Below, one piece after another: positions 23,546 through 32,234 of a DNA stretch of 64,000 nt. Every line of letters starts with the position of its first letter. Position 1 is the stretch's first letter. The notes below the pieces were generated by a model. That model was not told the origin of the DNA, did not search any database, and worked only from the letters and a program-made list of their open reading frames with translations. The translations under genes were made by a program, and so were the position numbers. This DNA comes from an uncultured Candidatus Saccharibacteria bacterium (GTDB lineage Bacteria > Patescibacteriota > Saccharimonadia > Saccharimonadales > Saccharimonadaceae): the NCBI GenBank assembly GCA_938033875.1, contig CALHKG010000014.1:133490-197489 (forward strand), in the 5' to 3' direction.

Positions 23546-23743
23546 CTACGCAAAATAAATCCGCATCAGCTCGCGCGCTACCCTGTCGGCGTCGTGACGA
23601 ATCAAGCTGCGCTGAGCCGCCAATGGATCGCTACTGGAGTTCGTATTGACCCACACGTCATCAGCAATCAAACGCTTGCCCGACGCATAATAATGCTTTT
23701 TCTTCAGCAATTCCTTATCCCACTCGACCAAATATTCGCCGTC
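23546..23743 (-). pseudogene. Detached 3' end of yvcK
   Basis: This fragment encodes the last 60 or so residues of YvcK (from LVEWDKELLKKKHYYASG to RELMRIYFA) without the rest of the gene. It is identical at the DNA level to the end of the intact copy at 29353-29549. Upstream, its reading frame runs into island sequence. It ends in TAG, whereas the intact copy ends in TAA, so the two differ right at the border. Confidence 0.9.
23547..23743. repeat. 197-bp direct repeat, distal copy
   Basis: Identical base for base with 29353-29549. It flanks the six-gene cassette on the downstream side. Confidence 0.95.
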
Positions 23744-23766
23744 ATAGAGTATGTGAGGCTAAAAAG

Positions 23767-24546
23767 TTATTTTTTGCTCTGAAAGTAGCTATTGCTATCC
23801 AGTATTTGCTTCAACAATTTTGGAATATAGCCATTAGCCTCACTTGCAGCAACTATAGCATTGACATCTTTAGGCAAGCACTTACCTCCGAAGCCTCTGC
23901 TGTTTGCAAATACACTAGAGAATGATCGCCCTATTCTCTCATCAAGCAGCCACCCCTCGCGCACCTTATGCCAATCCACACCATACAATTGCGAGATTTC
24001 GTAGAATTCATTGACAAACGCGACCTTCGTAGCAAGAAAAGAGTTAACCATGTACTTTACAATCTCAGCTTCAGTGGGTGTACACTGAAAATATTGAGTA
24101 TGCGGCCCCAGTATGGACTCAAATATATTAAATAAATATTCAGCTTCGCCAGTGTTGCCTCCAACTATGAAAAATCTCGTATCCTTTATACTTTCATGTA
24201 TGGGGTTGAGGTAGGTACTTTCTCCAATATATTCCGGGGAGAATGAAATATTTTTACCCGTTTTATTTAGCAAGTAATCCGTTGTTCCTGGCGGTATAGT
24301 TGACTTTATTAGTATATGAGGATTGTTCAGCCTATTTATAGCGTGCTCTACTATAGACGTATTGCACGTGCCGTCCTCGCTCATAGGAGTAGGAACACAG
24401 ACAATAGCAAGCTCGCATTTATCTATATCTTCTTTTGGATAGTCTAGGTTTAATTTAGGATCATAAGTTACTATCTCATAATGGTTTTCTACCAGTTCTT
24501 TAATTGCTTTGCCCACATAACCTTGTCCAATAATGGCTATCTTCAT
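23767..24546 (-). CDS. Short UDP-glucose/GDP-mannose dehydrogenase-family protein
   Basis: About 259 residues with the N-terminal NAD-binding motif IIGQGYVGKAI, CVPTPMSEDGTCN, the central-domain KYMVNSFLATKVAFVNE helix, and the catalytic cysteine in GFGGKCLPKDVNAI. Known family members are 400-450 residues; the C-terminal nucleotide-sugar-binding domain is missing, and the protein ends soon after the central domain. It may act on a smaller or different substrate, or be a truncated relic at the island edge. ATG at 24546 is preferred, with AAAGG six bases upstream; a GTG at 24552 is possible. Confidence 0.8.
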   Translation of the reverse strand: MKIAIIGQGYVGKAIKELVENHYEIVTYDPKLNLDYPKEDIDKCELAIVCVPTPMSEDGTCNTSIVEHAINRLNNPHILIKSTIPPGTTDYLLNKTGKNISFSPEYIGESTYLNPIHESIKDTRFFIVGGNTGEAEYLFNIFESILGPHTQYFQCTPTEAEIVKYMVNSFLATKVAFVNEFYEISQLYGVDWHKVREGWLLDERIGRSFSSVFANSRGFGGKCLPKDVNAIVAASEANGYIPKLLKQILDSNSYFQSKK

Positions 24547-24583
24547 ACTCACCCTTTCTTATCGTATAATCTACGTTATCTTC

Positions 24584-25759
24584 CTATGTTCTACTGAAAT
24601 ATTGCTTTAGTCTATCAATAGCCTCATTAAATCTAAGGTGTGTAAAGGATATACGCAAGCCCTTAGGAACACCAAAATCCGATCCAGGTACAACAGCAAC
24701 ACCTGTTTTCTCAAGAATATCTTTTGCTAAATCAAAGCTTGTAAATATATTATTCTGCGCCATAAAATCACCACACATTACCACGAGATAAAAGCCACCC
24801 TCTGCCGGAATTACTTTTACGCCGTCAATTCCAGCAAGCTTTTTTACGACATAATCGTTACGATCAGAGTATATTTGTGCTAATTTTTTTACCTCATCAA
24901 GATGGTTTAGTGCCTCAATACAAGCAAATTGCTCTGTGGGGTTTGTAGCTAATAATGCGTGCTGCAACATTACTCGATAAGGCAACAATAGTTTATCTGG
25001 CAGAATAGCAAAACCTACACGAGCAGTATACATTCTGAAGCCTTTGGAGAAAGAATTAGTTATAATAATGCGGCTATTTATGTCTTTTTTAGTAGCTACA
25101 TCTAAAATGGAAGTTACATCTGCCCTGAATCCAGTGTTTCGATATATCTCATCCGACAAAAGATATGTGTTAGAAGACGTAATATTAATTATTTCTTGAT
25201 AGTCTTTCGCGCTTAGAATATTGCCGTAGGGATTACCCGGACTGCACATTATTACAAATCGTGTTTTCTCAGGATTGTATTTTGCACGAAAATCATCCAT
25301 ATCAATCTTTAGAGTTACCGGATCGACATGATAATACTTTACTTTTGCTCCTGTTAACAGAGCACAAACATAGTACACCGAATAGTATGGTTCAGGCAAT
25401 AGTATTTCGTCATTTTCTTCTACTAAAAGCCTAAATAGATCCTTAAAGAATGGGCTAGTGCCAGTGTTTATTAGGATATTTTCTTTCTTAACATTATTCC
25501 CTAGACTCTGATACCATTCAGCAATCTTTTGGCGCAACTCTGGCAAACCTTCTGGATACACAAGATTTCTTTTATTCTCATCTTTGACGGCATCCACCCA
25601 TGCTGACACAATTCTAGGATGTAAAGGTTCCTGCGCCTTACCAAGAGTCAACTTAATTACATCCTTACCATCTTTACTTAATTCATCAGCAAGTTCATCC
25701 AGTACGAACATCAGGAATTCAATCTCGTTAAATTTAATTTTATCTATTAACTTAGCCAT
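24584..25759 (-). CDS. PLP-dependent class I/II aminotransferase
   Basis: A 391-residue fold-type I aminotransferase. It has CSPGNPYGNILS for substrate binding, LLSDEIYRNTGF with the PLP-contacting Asp and Tyr, the PLP lysine in ITNSFSKGFRMYTARVG, and the C-terminal Arg in GLRISFTH. It resembles aspartate/tyrosine aminotransferases. In this operon it may put an amino group on a keto-sugar or keto-acid intermediate, which is inference. It starts three bases after the phosphatase-like gene. Confidence 0.9.
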   Translation of the reverse strand: MAKLIDKIKFNEIEFLMFVLDELADELSKDGKDVIKLTLGKAQEPLHPRIVSAWVDAVKDENKRNLVYPEGLPELRQKIAEWYQSLGNNVKKENILINTGTSPFFKDLFRLLVEENDEILLPEPYYSVYYVCALLTGAKVKYYHVDPVTLKIDMDDFRAKYNPEKTRFVIMCSPGNPYGNILSAKDYQEIINITSSNTYLLSDEIYRNTGFRADVTSILDVATKKDINSRIIITNSFSKGFRMYTARVGFAILPDKLLLPYRVMLQHALLATNPTEQFACIEALNHLDEVKKLAQIYSDRNDYVVKKLAGIDGVKVIPAEGGFYLVVMCGDFMAQNNIFTSFDLAKDILEKTGVAVVPGSDFGVPKGLRISFTHLRFNEAIDRLKQYFSRT

Positions 25760-25762
25760 CTA

Positions 25763-26449
25763 CTATAAACCCTCCTTGATTACTATTATATCATTGTCAT
25801 TAAAATCTAGGTGGCCATATTCATCGGTAAGCCTATAATTTGACCCTCTTATTTCTACTGTTTGCGTCTGAATACGCGCATCTGGATTCAATTCCACCTC
25901 CGAACAGTAATAATCGACATAATGCATAGATAATTTTTCACCTAATTTAAGGTGGGTCATCTTTGCCCTAAAGGAAGGGTAAAAGAATTCGCGAGCGCAC
26001 AACAAAGAGTCTGTATATTCAGTAATAATATCCGCTATATTTGAAGCCATACAAGAATAGGTGCTAACTCCCAAGAAACGATCTGACTCCTTAACAAAAA
26101 ATTTTAGACATTCGCCAGCAAAGAAGGCTTCCTCTAAACCTTCTTGAAACACAGGGTTCTCATGCTCCAGATATTGCAGTCTGTTATCGACTTTTATTTT
26201 TCCACACCCCACCAAAGAACTAACCTCTTCTGCAAGAGCACTATTAGTAATTTCAGGATCCAACGCTAAAGCTACCGAACCGAGCGATCTGTCATTATTG
26301 ACTGTATAGGCTTTCATTTCCTGCTGCACTAGCCTAGAGCCAATCAATCGCATCTCATCACACCCAGAGCTGGTAAGACCAGAAAATAGTTCATTGTCGT
26401 CGCTGTCAGGTATATGATTACCGTGTCTCATAAAAATTAGCTCACTCAT
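25763..26449 (-). CDS. Histidine phosphatase-superfamily-like protein
   Basis: About 228 residues. The N-terminus MSELIFMRHGNHIPDSDD contains the RHG motif with the nucleophilic His, followed by LTSSGCDEMRLIG as in phosphoglycerate-mutase-type phosphatases. The later catalytic segment is poorly conserved and the usual second GxHG-type motif was not found, so activity is uncertain. The ATG at 26449 overlaps the NUDIX stop by ATGA. It may dephosphorylate a pathway intermediate. Confidence 0.7.
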   Translation of the reverse strand: MSELIFMRHGNHIPDSDDNELFSGLTSSGCDEMRLIGSRLVQQEMKAYTVNNDRSLGSVALALDPEITNSALAEEVSSLVGCGKIKVDNRLQYLEHENPVFQEGLEEAFFAGECLKFFVKESDRFLGVSTYSCMASNIADIITEYTDSLLCAREFFYPSFRAKMTHLKLGEKLSMHYVDYYCSEVELNPDARIQTQTVEIRGSNYRLTDEYGHLDFNDNDIIVIKEGL

Positions 26450-26946
26450 ATTATACACTTCCTAATGTATCTCATAATCTCAGCAAAATTAGCAAAATCA
26501 TGATGATAGTCTTGTACTTTATCAAATTCTACAAACTCCCTGGCTGATGATTCGTGCGAAGCTACAAAATCATCTATTCGTTTTACATCAGCCAGAAAAA
26601 GCAGCTGATATGCCCTATCAGGGTATCTACCGTTATATTTAGAATGAAATAGCTTTTCAATATGCCAAGCACCAATCAATTTTAGAGAATTTAGTTCAAC
26701 GGATGTTTCCTCATACACCTCGCGCCGCGCACAATCTTCTGGCGTTTCTCCTAATTCCATACGGCCACCTGGCAAACCCCAGCCACGCGGTGGCTTGGCC
26801 AGAAGTATTTTATTTTCATGAACTGCACAAACCATACACGATGTCACAAGCGAGGAATCGAAAATCTCTTCGCACGGACAAAATTGAGCTTTCGTCGACT
26901 TGTCTTTGCCCCAAAAAACAGTTGGAAAACTATTGTCAATTTTCAT
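26446..26946 (-). CDS. NUDIX hydrolase
   Basis: A 166-residue protein with a full Nudix box: GGRMELGETPEDCARREVYE continuing ETSVEL, which carries the magnesium-binding glutamates. A short N-terminal extension contains the cysteine pair CPCEE and another MVCAV. It hydrolyses nucleoside diphosphate-linked compounds. Within the operon it may act on an activated sugar or clean up nucleotides. Both ends overlap neighbours by four bases. Confidence 0.9.
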   Translation of the reverse strand: MKIDNSFPTVFWGKDKSTKAQFCPCEEIFDSSLVTSCMVCAVHENKILLAKPPRGWGLPGGRMELGETPEDCARREVYEETSVELNSLKLIGAWHIEKLFHSKYNGRYPDRAYQLLFLADVKRIDDFVASHESSAREFVEFDKVQDYHHDFANFAEIMRYIRKCII

Positions 26947-27863
26947 TCAACGCATAACTCCTTCGCATATTTTATGATAGCACACGGCACGTCTATACCA
27001 TAATCCGACGCATCAATCCTGGCTACCGGATTAACCTCAAGAATTGAAAAGTTTTTGCCGCCCACACAATCAACTCTGCAAAAGCCACTTGAATACACAG
27101 TCGCAGCAGCAGCTAGAACAATATTTGCCTCGTCAACCGATAGACTATATTGCACGGCTTTTGATTCTCTTGTTAATCCAGCACAGTTAACTACGCCATA
27201 CCCTGTTGTTGTATAACTGCCTACTACTCGTCCCCCCACAACATAAGTCCGAACAACCGTTCTCTTACTATTGCCAGCATCAAGGTCATTCTGTATGACC
27301 TTTGGTCTTTCGCTCAGTCTGCACGACCATAGCTCTGGCGCTAAATGATTAATTTCTTTAACCACAGGCTTAACGCCAACACCGCCTGCAGTTAATCCAC
27401 TGGTTTTTGAAATTATAAAATCACCCTTACACCTCAAGGCGTCAATAATCTTCTGTGAATTTGAGCGGGCTGATGCAATAAAAGACTGAGCGATAGGCAA
27501 GCCAGATCCCGCTAATTCTATTGCCATAAGGGCCTTATCATCAGCAACCGTCAATGCTCGATAGTTATTAATGACTTTTGCGCCAGTACGTTCCAAGGAT
27601 TTTATTATATATCTTGTCATCTGTCTATCTAAAGGACTGTGAGAAAAGGCAAAATAAACGTCAGCATCCAACATTTCGCCGGAGTCGTCGTAGAGGATTG
27701 GTTTGCTATGACAATCTCCATAAACTAAGGTTCGTTGAGGGTCAACATACACCATCTCAACATCGTTAAAGTTTTTGATGGCATTATTAAACTGCTCAAC
27801 CGGCGATATCGGCGCAGAGAAACCTAAATACCTATTAACTGGGGTAATTATTGCTAACTTCAT
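26943..27863 (-). CDS. ATP-grasp ligase (RimK/glutathione synthetase-like)
   Basis: A 306-residue protein. Features are NNYRALTVADDKALMAIELA before the ATP-grasp core, the nucleotide-binding FIISKTSGLTAGGVGVKPV loop, and the metal-binding end FCRVDCVGGKNFSILEVNPV. ATP-grasp ligases activate a carboxylate as acyl phosphate and join it to an amine or thiol. AAAGGAGG lies six bases before the ATG, which overlaps the GT20-like stop. It would attach an amino acid or similar group to a product of the cassette; the substrate is unknown. Confidence 0.82.
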   Translation of the reverse strand: MKLAIITPVNRYLGFSAPISPVEQFNNAIKNFNDVEMVYVDPQRTLVYGDCHSKPILYDDSGEMLDADVYFAFSHSPLDRQMTRYIIKSLERTGAKVINNYRALTVADDKALMAIELAGSGLPIAQSFIASARSNSQKIIDALRCKGDFIISKTSGLTAGGVGVKPVVKEINHLAPELWSCRLSERPKVIQNDLDAGNSKRTVVRTYVVGGRVVGSYTTTGYGVVNCAGLTRESKAVQYSLSVDEANIVLAAAATVYSSGFCRVDCVGGKNFSILEVNPVARIDASDYGIDVPCAIIKYAKELCVE

Positions 27864-29272
27864 CTTTTTCCTCCTTTAGACTCTGATATTATTTGCGCTC
27901 TGGATATGATCGTATCGAGCCAACTCCTAGAGGAAAGTCTACTAGCCGAGCTTCTAAGCTCCTTGTACGAGACGTTGATCTCCTTCTCCGATCGTACAAG
28001 CGCCTTATAAAGAATTTCAACATCATTCTCAAGACTGAGCTTCAATCGGTTATATCCTTTTATATAATCAGTTGCACCTATATTACTAAGCAATAATTGA
28101 ACCTTTGGCATTTCCTGCGTTTGACTATGGATTGCCTCAAGCGCTAAATGATTAAATCCATCCGCAACAGAAGCTACAATTACAATGTCTGAAACTTGCA
28201 ATACAGCAGTAACCTCCTGGTCGGTTAGCTTGTGCTCATTGCTATATATGATAGGAGTCCACGATTTTCCTCCGTATTTACGATTTATATTTTCCACTCC
28301 TTTTAATACCCTGTCGTGCAAAGCACTATATTCATAGTCATCAATCTTCTTTTTAGACCTGTACGTATATCGCATAAATACAAATTTATCCTTCAACTCA
28401 GGATGTTTCTTTATTAGAGTATTAACTAAATCAATCTCGTACTCCACCCCTTTTGTTTGTTCAAATCTACTAATACTAGTAATTATCTTCTTGCCTTTAT
28501 GGTCACTTCGTATTTTCTTAACAATCTCACGAGCCTCTTTTGTATATGCAAGACTCTGACGATACTGTAGATTATTACCCATTGGCACAACAAGTAGTTC
28601 TACAGTATGACCATCCTTGGTCAATATCAAAATACTAAAATCATCGACCGCCCTGGTTTTATCAATAACGCTAGTCGCATTTTCTTCTAAAAATTTAATA
28701 TATGTTAACATATCACACCTTCTATGAAAGGTGATTAGATCAGAATTTAGCAAGTCAACAAACATGCCAACGTCTGGTTGTTGTATGTTAGGGTAAAAAC
28801 CTTCCCTGCCAAAAGGGGTTCTAAAACTAAATACTATCGTAGCTCTTTCATAATGATCTCTTAATTCTCGTACCAAAGGCAGTGCTGTATAATCGTTTAT
28901 CCAAAATATATCACCATTAAAACTATTGTTTTTCGTTCCTATTTCTTGCACTATCTTGCTAACAAGCACCGCCACCTGCTTGCGTAAATCCCGCCTGGCT
29001 ATATTAAGTTGTTTATCGCTAATTTTACACTCTATGCCGTGCAGTAATGACCATAGATATTTCTTGAAAAACAATAAATGGACTTCGCCATGATTTACAC
29101 CATTTCCTAAATTAATGCCAACGTCAGAACCCCTTATTGCTTTTGTGCCATCCCAAAATATACATCTCACACCAGGATAATACTCAATGAGGTCTCTACT
29201 TACCGTGCCAACACCCCCCACTCCGGCGATTGAATTTTTATAGTTAATAAAATAAAACTGAAGCTCTTTCAT
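27860..29272 (-). CDS. GT20-like glycosyltransferase (trehalose-6-phosphate synthase family)
   Basis: A 470-residue GT-B protein. The motif order follows OtsA: DIFWINDYTALPLV (VWVHDYHL), FSFRTPFGREGFYPN (hIPFP), SDLITFHRRCDML, VPMGNN, SRFEQTKGVEYEIDL (RLDYIKG), NRKYGGKSWTPIIY, and VIVASVADGFNHLALEAIHS (LRDGMNLVAKEY). Several key residues differ from true OtsA (for example DGFNHL for DGMNLV), so donor and acceptor may differ; pseudoglycosyltransferases of the validamycin type belong to this family too. First gene of the island operon; its TATAAT box is 14 bases before the ATG, with no ribosome binding site. Confidence 0.8.
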   Translation of the reverse strand: MKELQFYFINYKNSIAGVGGVGTVSRDLIEYYPGVRCIFWDGTKAIRGSDVGINLGNGVNHGEVHLLFFKKYLWSLLHGIECKISDKQLNIARRDLRKQVAVLVSKIVQEIGTKNNSFNGDIFWINDYTALPLVRELRDHYERATIVFSFRTPFGREGFYPNIQQPDVGMFVDLLNSDLITFHRRCDMLTYIKFLEENATSVIDKTRAVDDFSILILTKDGHTVELLVVPMGNNLQYRQSLAYTKEAREIVKKIRSDHKGKKIITSISRFEQTKGVEYEIDLVNTLIKKHPELKDKFVFMRYTYRSKKKIDDYEYSALHDRVLKGVENINRKYGGKSWTPIIYSNEHKLTDQEVTAVLQVSDIVIVASVADGFNHLALEAIHSQTQEMPKVQLLLSNIGATDYIKGYNRLKLSLENDVEILYKALVRSEKEINVSYKELRSSASRLSSRSWLDTIISRAQIISESKGGKR

Positions 29273-29351
29273 GATAGACTATCTCAATTATACTATAACG
29301 GCCGGAATTTGTAGTATATACTTGGCCAATATTTTAAGACGCTCAATCGTC

Positions 29352-30368
29352 TTACGCAAAATAAATCCGCATCAGCTCGCGCGCTACCCTGTCGGCGTCG
29401 TGACGAATCAAGCTGCGCTGAGCCGCCAATGGATCGCTACTGGAGTTCGTATTGACCCACACGTCATCAGCAATCAAACGCTTGCCCGACGCATAATAAT
29501 GCTTTTTCTTCAGCAATTCCTTATCCCACTCGACCAAATATTCGCCGTCGTGAGCATATTTCTTTATCAATTCCTCTGGCGGGCGATGGTTATTGTAAAG
29601 TACATAATCCATATTCACCCCTGAAAATCGCTCAATTTCATCCGCAAAATCTGCCACGGTAAATCCATCAGTCTGCGTTGGCTTAGTGACCAAATTGCAG
29701 ACATAAACTTTCTTCGCCTTCGTTTCAGCAAGCGCCCGAGTAACGCCTCGAACCAACAACGCTGGCGCCAAACTGCCATACAAAAGCCCCGGCGCAATCA
29801 CCACCAAATCGGCATCCAAAATCGCTTGACGGGCTCGCGGGTTAATAGTAGCTGGCGGTTTAAGCTCTAGCCACGGACGTTCGCCGCGCGGAATCTTTAG
29901 CGACTCAGCCGCGTGTTGACCATCAACCACTGTGCCGTCTTTCAGCTTAATCGACATCGTTGTATCGTCTAGAGTAATCGGATAAACTCGGCCATTGACG
30001 CCCAAAACTTCGCTAGCCAATTCCACCGCATCGGCAAAACTTCCTGTCATCTTCTCAAGTGCTGCCATAAACAAATTACCAAACGCGTGACCTTTCATAC
30101 TGCCCTCGCCGAACCGGTAATTGAATAAATCGCGAACTTTCGGCGAAGTACTCAGCGCCACCAGGCATTGCCTGACGTCGCCCGCCGGCAACACGCCCAA
30201 TTCATCGCGCAACACGCCAGTTGAGCCGCCATCATCGACCATATTGACCAACGCCGTAATGCTGTGTGTATATTTTTTCAATCCAGAAAGCAGCGTGAAA
30301 CTTCCCGTTCCGCCACCAATAACTACAATTTTTACCCCGAAATAATCATTATTCGAACCATCTGTCAT
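29352..30368 (-). CDS. yvcK: YvcK/CofD-like gluconeogenesis factor
   Basis: About 338 residues from the ATG at 30368. The core motifs are VVIGGGTGSFTLLSGL, NMVDDGGSTGVLRDELG, PAGDVRQCLVAL, GHAFGNLFMAAL and VVIAPGLLYGSLAPALL. YvcK binds UDP-sugars and is needed for cell-wall growth on gluconeogenic carbon and for shape in Bacillus. A TATAAT box ends six bases before the ATG, so translation is probably leaderless; a longer frame to 30449 includes the promoter and is rejected. Its last 197 bp are duplicated at 23547. Confidence 0.93.
   Translation of the reverse strand: MTDGSNNDYFGVKIVVIGGGTGSFTLLSGLKKYTHSITALVNMVDDGGSTGVLRDELGVLPAGDVRQCLVALSTSPKVRDLFNYRFGEGSMKGHAFGNLFMAALEKMTGSFADAVELASEVLGVNGRVYPITLDDTTMSIKLKDGTVVDGQHAAESLKIPRGERPWLELKPPATINPRARQAILDADLVVIAPGLLYGSLAPALLVRGVTRALAETKAKKVYVCNLVTKPTQTDGFTVADFADEIERFSGVNMDYVLYNNHRPPEELIKKYAHDGEYLVEWDKELLKKKHYYASGKRLIADDVWVNTNSSSDPLAAQRSLIRHDADRVARELMRIYFA
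29353..29549. repeat. 197-bp direct repeat, copy inside intact yvcK
   Basis: The 3' end of yvcK, identical to 23547-23743. Downstream of it is a small hairpin AAGACG/CGTCTT that the other copy lacks. Confidence 0.95.
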
Positions 30369-30394
30369 GCCTGAATTATAGCACTTAATAAGCC

Positions 30395-31063
30395 CTAAAC
30401 CAACGTACCTTTTGGCAACGCCCATTCCAAAAAGGGCTGCTGTTGACAATCAATCGCGTTAATAATATGCGTAGCGATTTTTGCCGGATCATTAAAAAAC
30501 ATATAGTCAGCTGGAAGTTCTCGACCGTTCCAGAATGGCGTTTTCATGGCGCCTGGAAGAAATAATGCAACTCTGACTGGAAGTTTTTGTTCATCTGCCT
30601 GCATTCCCAAACTTCGCGCCAAACCCGCTTGAGCATGCTTCGTCGCAACGTACACAGCTTCATCCGAGCGCGCTTTAACGCTACTTGTCGATCCAATAAT
30701 CGTCAGTACAGACTTACGATTCTGCGTTGACATCTTACGCCAAGCCCATTGGACCAGCGGCAACGCGCCCGAAAAATTAACTTCCGCCATACTACGAACG
30801 CTCGGTTGATCTTCAAAATTGCCGCGCCAGCCATATCCAGCCGCCCACACAAATTGATCAATATCATCGCCGTTTAGAATCTGCTCAATTCGCGCCGACG
30901 CCGCTTCCACTTGATCTGAATAATACACATCCAGAGGAAAACCTTCTCCGTGTTTTTGCGGATTATGTGTTTTACCTAAAACCAGCACACGCTCGCCACG
31001 TTTCCGTAGCTGCTTCGCCATTTCCAAACCGAGCCCACTCGTCCCACCAAGAATAATATGCAT
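30395..31063 (-). CDS. Short-chain dehydrogenase/reductase
   Basis: A 222-residue SDR. The cofactor loop is GGTSGLGLEMA, the NAG-like motif WAAGYGWRG, the catalytic Ser is in IIGSTSSV, and Tyr and Lys are in YVATKHAQAG. It ends with the usual PGAMKTPF region. The substrate is unknown. A TATAAT box ends six bases before the ATG, a leaderless pattern. It is a separate transcript from yvcK. Confidence 0.9.
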   Translation of the reverse strand: MHIILGGTSGLGLEMAKQLRKRGERVLVLGKTHNPQKHGEGFPLDVYYSDQVEAASARIEQILNGDDIDQFVWAAGYGWRGNFEDQPSVRSMAEVNFSGALPLVQWAWRKMSTQNRKSVLTIIGSTSSVKARSDEAVYVATKHAQAGLARSLGMQADEQKLPVRVALFLPGAMKTPFWNGRELPADYMFFNDPAKIATHIINAIDCQQQPFLEWALPKGTLV

Positions 31064-31087
31064 ATGACTATTATAACAACGGCAATA

Positions 31088-31586
31088 TTAAATGTAAATT
31101 CCGTATCTAAGCCTCGGCCAAGCTTCTGCCAGTTCCTCAGCTGAAAACTCCTTGACAGAACCCAGCTCTTGTAAAGGCGTTTCCAAACAAATCCCAACAG
31201 CCACGGCAGCCACTCGCCCCATGAGATATTTCGCATTATCTGAAGAAAAATAGGCATCCTTGTCGAAATCCCCTTTCATTCTGCCGAAAGACTGCACACC
31301 CAGCTTATCTCGCCAGCTTCGCAACTCAATCCTATCATACGGAAACTGAGATGGCGATTGTATGGATGTAGACTGACTAGGGAGACGCTTCTCCGCTAAT
31401 TCAACGTGTCCCGAATATTTATCATCACGACTAGCCAATATTATGCCCATGTCAAAAATCCGACCTTCTCCAATAGCTAATCTGGTCAATAATGTAAATA
31501 ACGAATTCTCATCGACTTTACTAAGGTCGCCCCCCGACGATATTCTCGATTTCAACTATGGCGCCATAATTATCAGTTTTCTTCAT
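31088..31586 (-). pseudogene. Frameshifted or phase-variable hypothetical gene at a G6 tract
   Basis: Translation from the ATG at 31586 (AAGG upstream) gives MKKTDNYGAIVEIENIV and then meets a run of six G (31530-31535), after which it stops. The next frame is open for another 150 residues (GGDLSKVDENSL to LRYGIYI). Removing one G joins them into a protein of about 165 residues. The joined product is soluble and matches no family I know. Possible causes are sequencing error, a decayed gene, or a contingency tract. Confidence 0.65.
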
Positions 31587-31686
31587 ACGTTAAACCTTAT
31601 GCATTAGCTATATCAATCAAAAGATACGCCGCCTGTACTTTTTTTCATGCCTGATATTCTATACTATTTTATGGAAAAAGTCAATA

Positions 31687-32178
31687 CTATTCTGTCGACC
31701 AGCCCTTTGCGCCACACAATTTCTGCCACTTCAAATGTACGTTATATCGAAGCGGCGCACCCGACTCGCTCTCTTGGAGTCGCAACTCTTCAGGATCCAT
31801 AAACATCACTTCGTCCGCATCAACGCCCGCTGAAAAATCAAAATTTTCCGTCCACACACGACAAGAAAAACAAATTTGATTAGCATCAATTCGCTCAACA
31901 TAAATCTCGTCCGACGCGTCAAAAAGTTGATAGCGAAGATTGCCCTTATAGCCAACTTCTTCATATAATTCCCGCTTCAAAGCCGACTCAAAAGTTTCAC
32001 CATAATCCATTCCGCCGCCAGGAAGATCCCAAAGCGGTCGCCCATCCTCTTTAACAACCAAAATCTGCCCAGCATCATTATAAATCAGAGCCTTTATAGA
32101 AACACGATAGAGGTAATCGCGCTTGATAGTACCTTCTGAATTGTGCGTAATGAGTTGTCCGTTTATGGCGTTTGACAT
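31687..32178 (-). CDS. NUDIX hydrolase
   Basis: A 163-residue protein with the complete box GGGMDYGETFESALKRELYE followed by EVGY, and the preceding LWDLPGG strand. Similar to ADP-ribose/nucleotide-cleaning NUDIX enzymes; substrate unknown. A TGATATAAT box ends seven bases before the ATG, so it is likely leaderless and monocistronic. Confidence 0.92.
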   Translation of the reverse strand: MSNAINGQLITHNSEGTIKRDYLYRVSIKALIYNDAGQILVVKEDGRPLWDLPGGGMDYGETFESALKRELYEEVGYKGNLRYQLFDASDEIYVERIDANQICFSCRVWTENFDFSAGVDADEVMFMDPEELRLQESESGAPLRYNVHLKWQKLCGAKGWSTE

Positions 32179-32234
32179 AATAGCGATTATATCACAATTA
32201 TTTACTCAACTAACACGTAAGCGATCTTATATCA

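Larger units (their letters stand above)
23744..29352 (-). mobile_element. Gene cassette bounded by yvcK direct repeats
   Basis: A six-gene operon of about 5.6 kb lies between the two 197-bp copies. It is visibly AT-richer than its neighbours. The genes overlap by ATGA junctions or nearly touch, and are read as one unit from a promoter near 29290 inside the insert. No integrase or transposase is present, so homologous recombination or tandem-duplication routes are possible as well as site-specific insertion into the 3' end of yvcK. Confidence 0.75.

Noticed and set aside
29352..30449. Longer N-terminus for YvcK starting at 30449
   Set aside because: It would overlap the promoter box and the neighbouring SDR gene; the leaderless ATG at 30368 fits the pattern of other genes.
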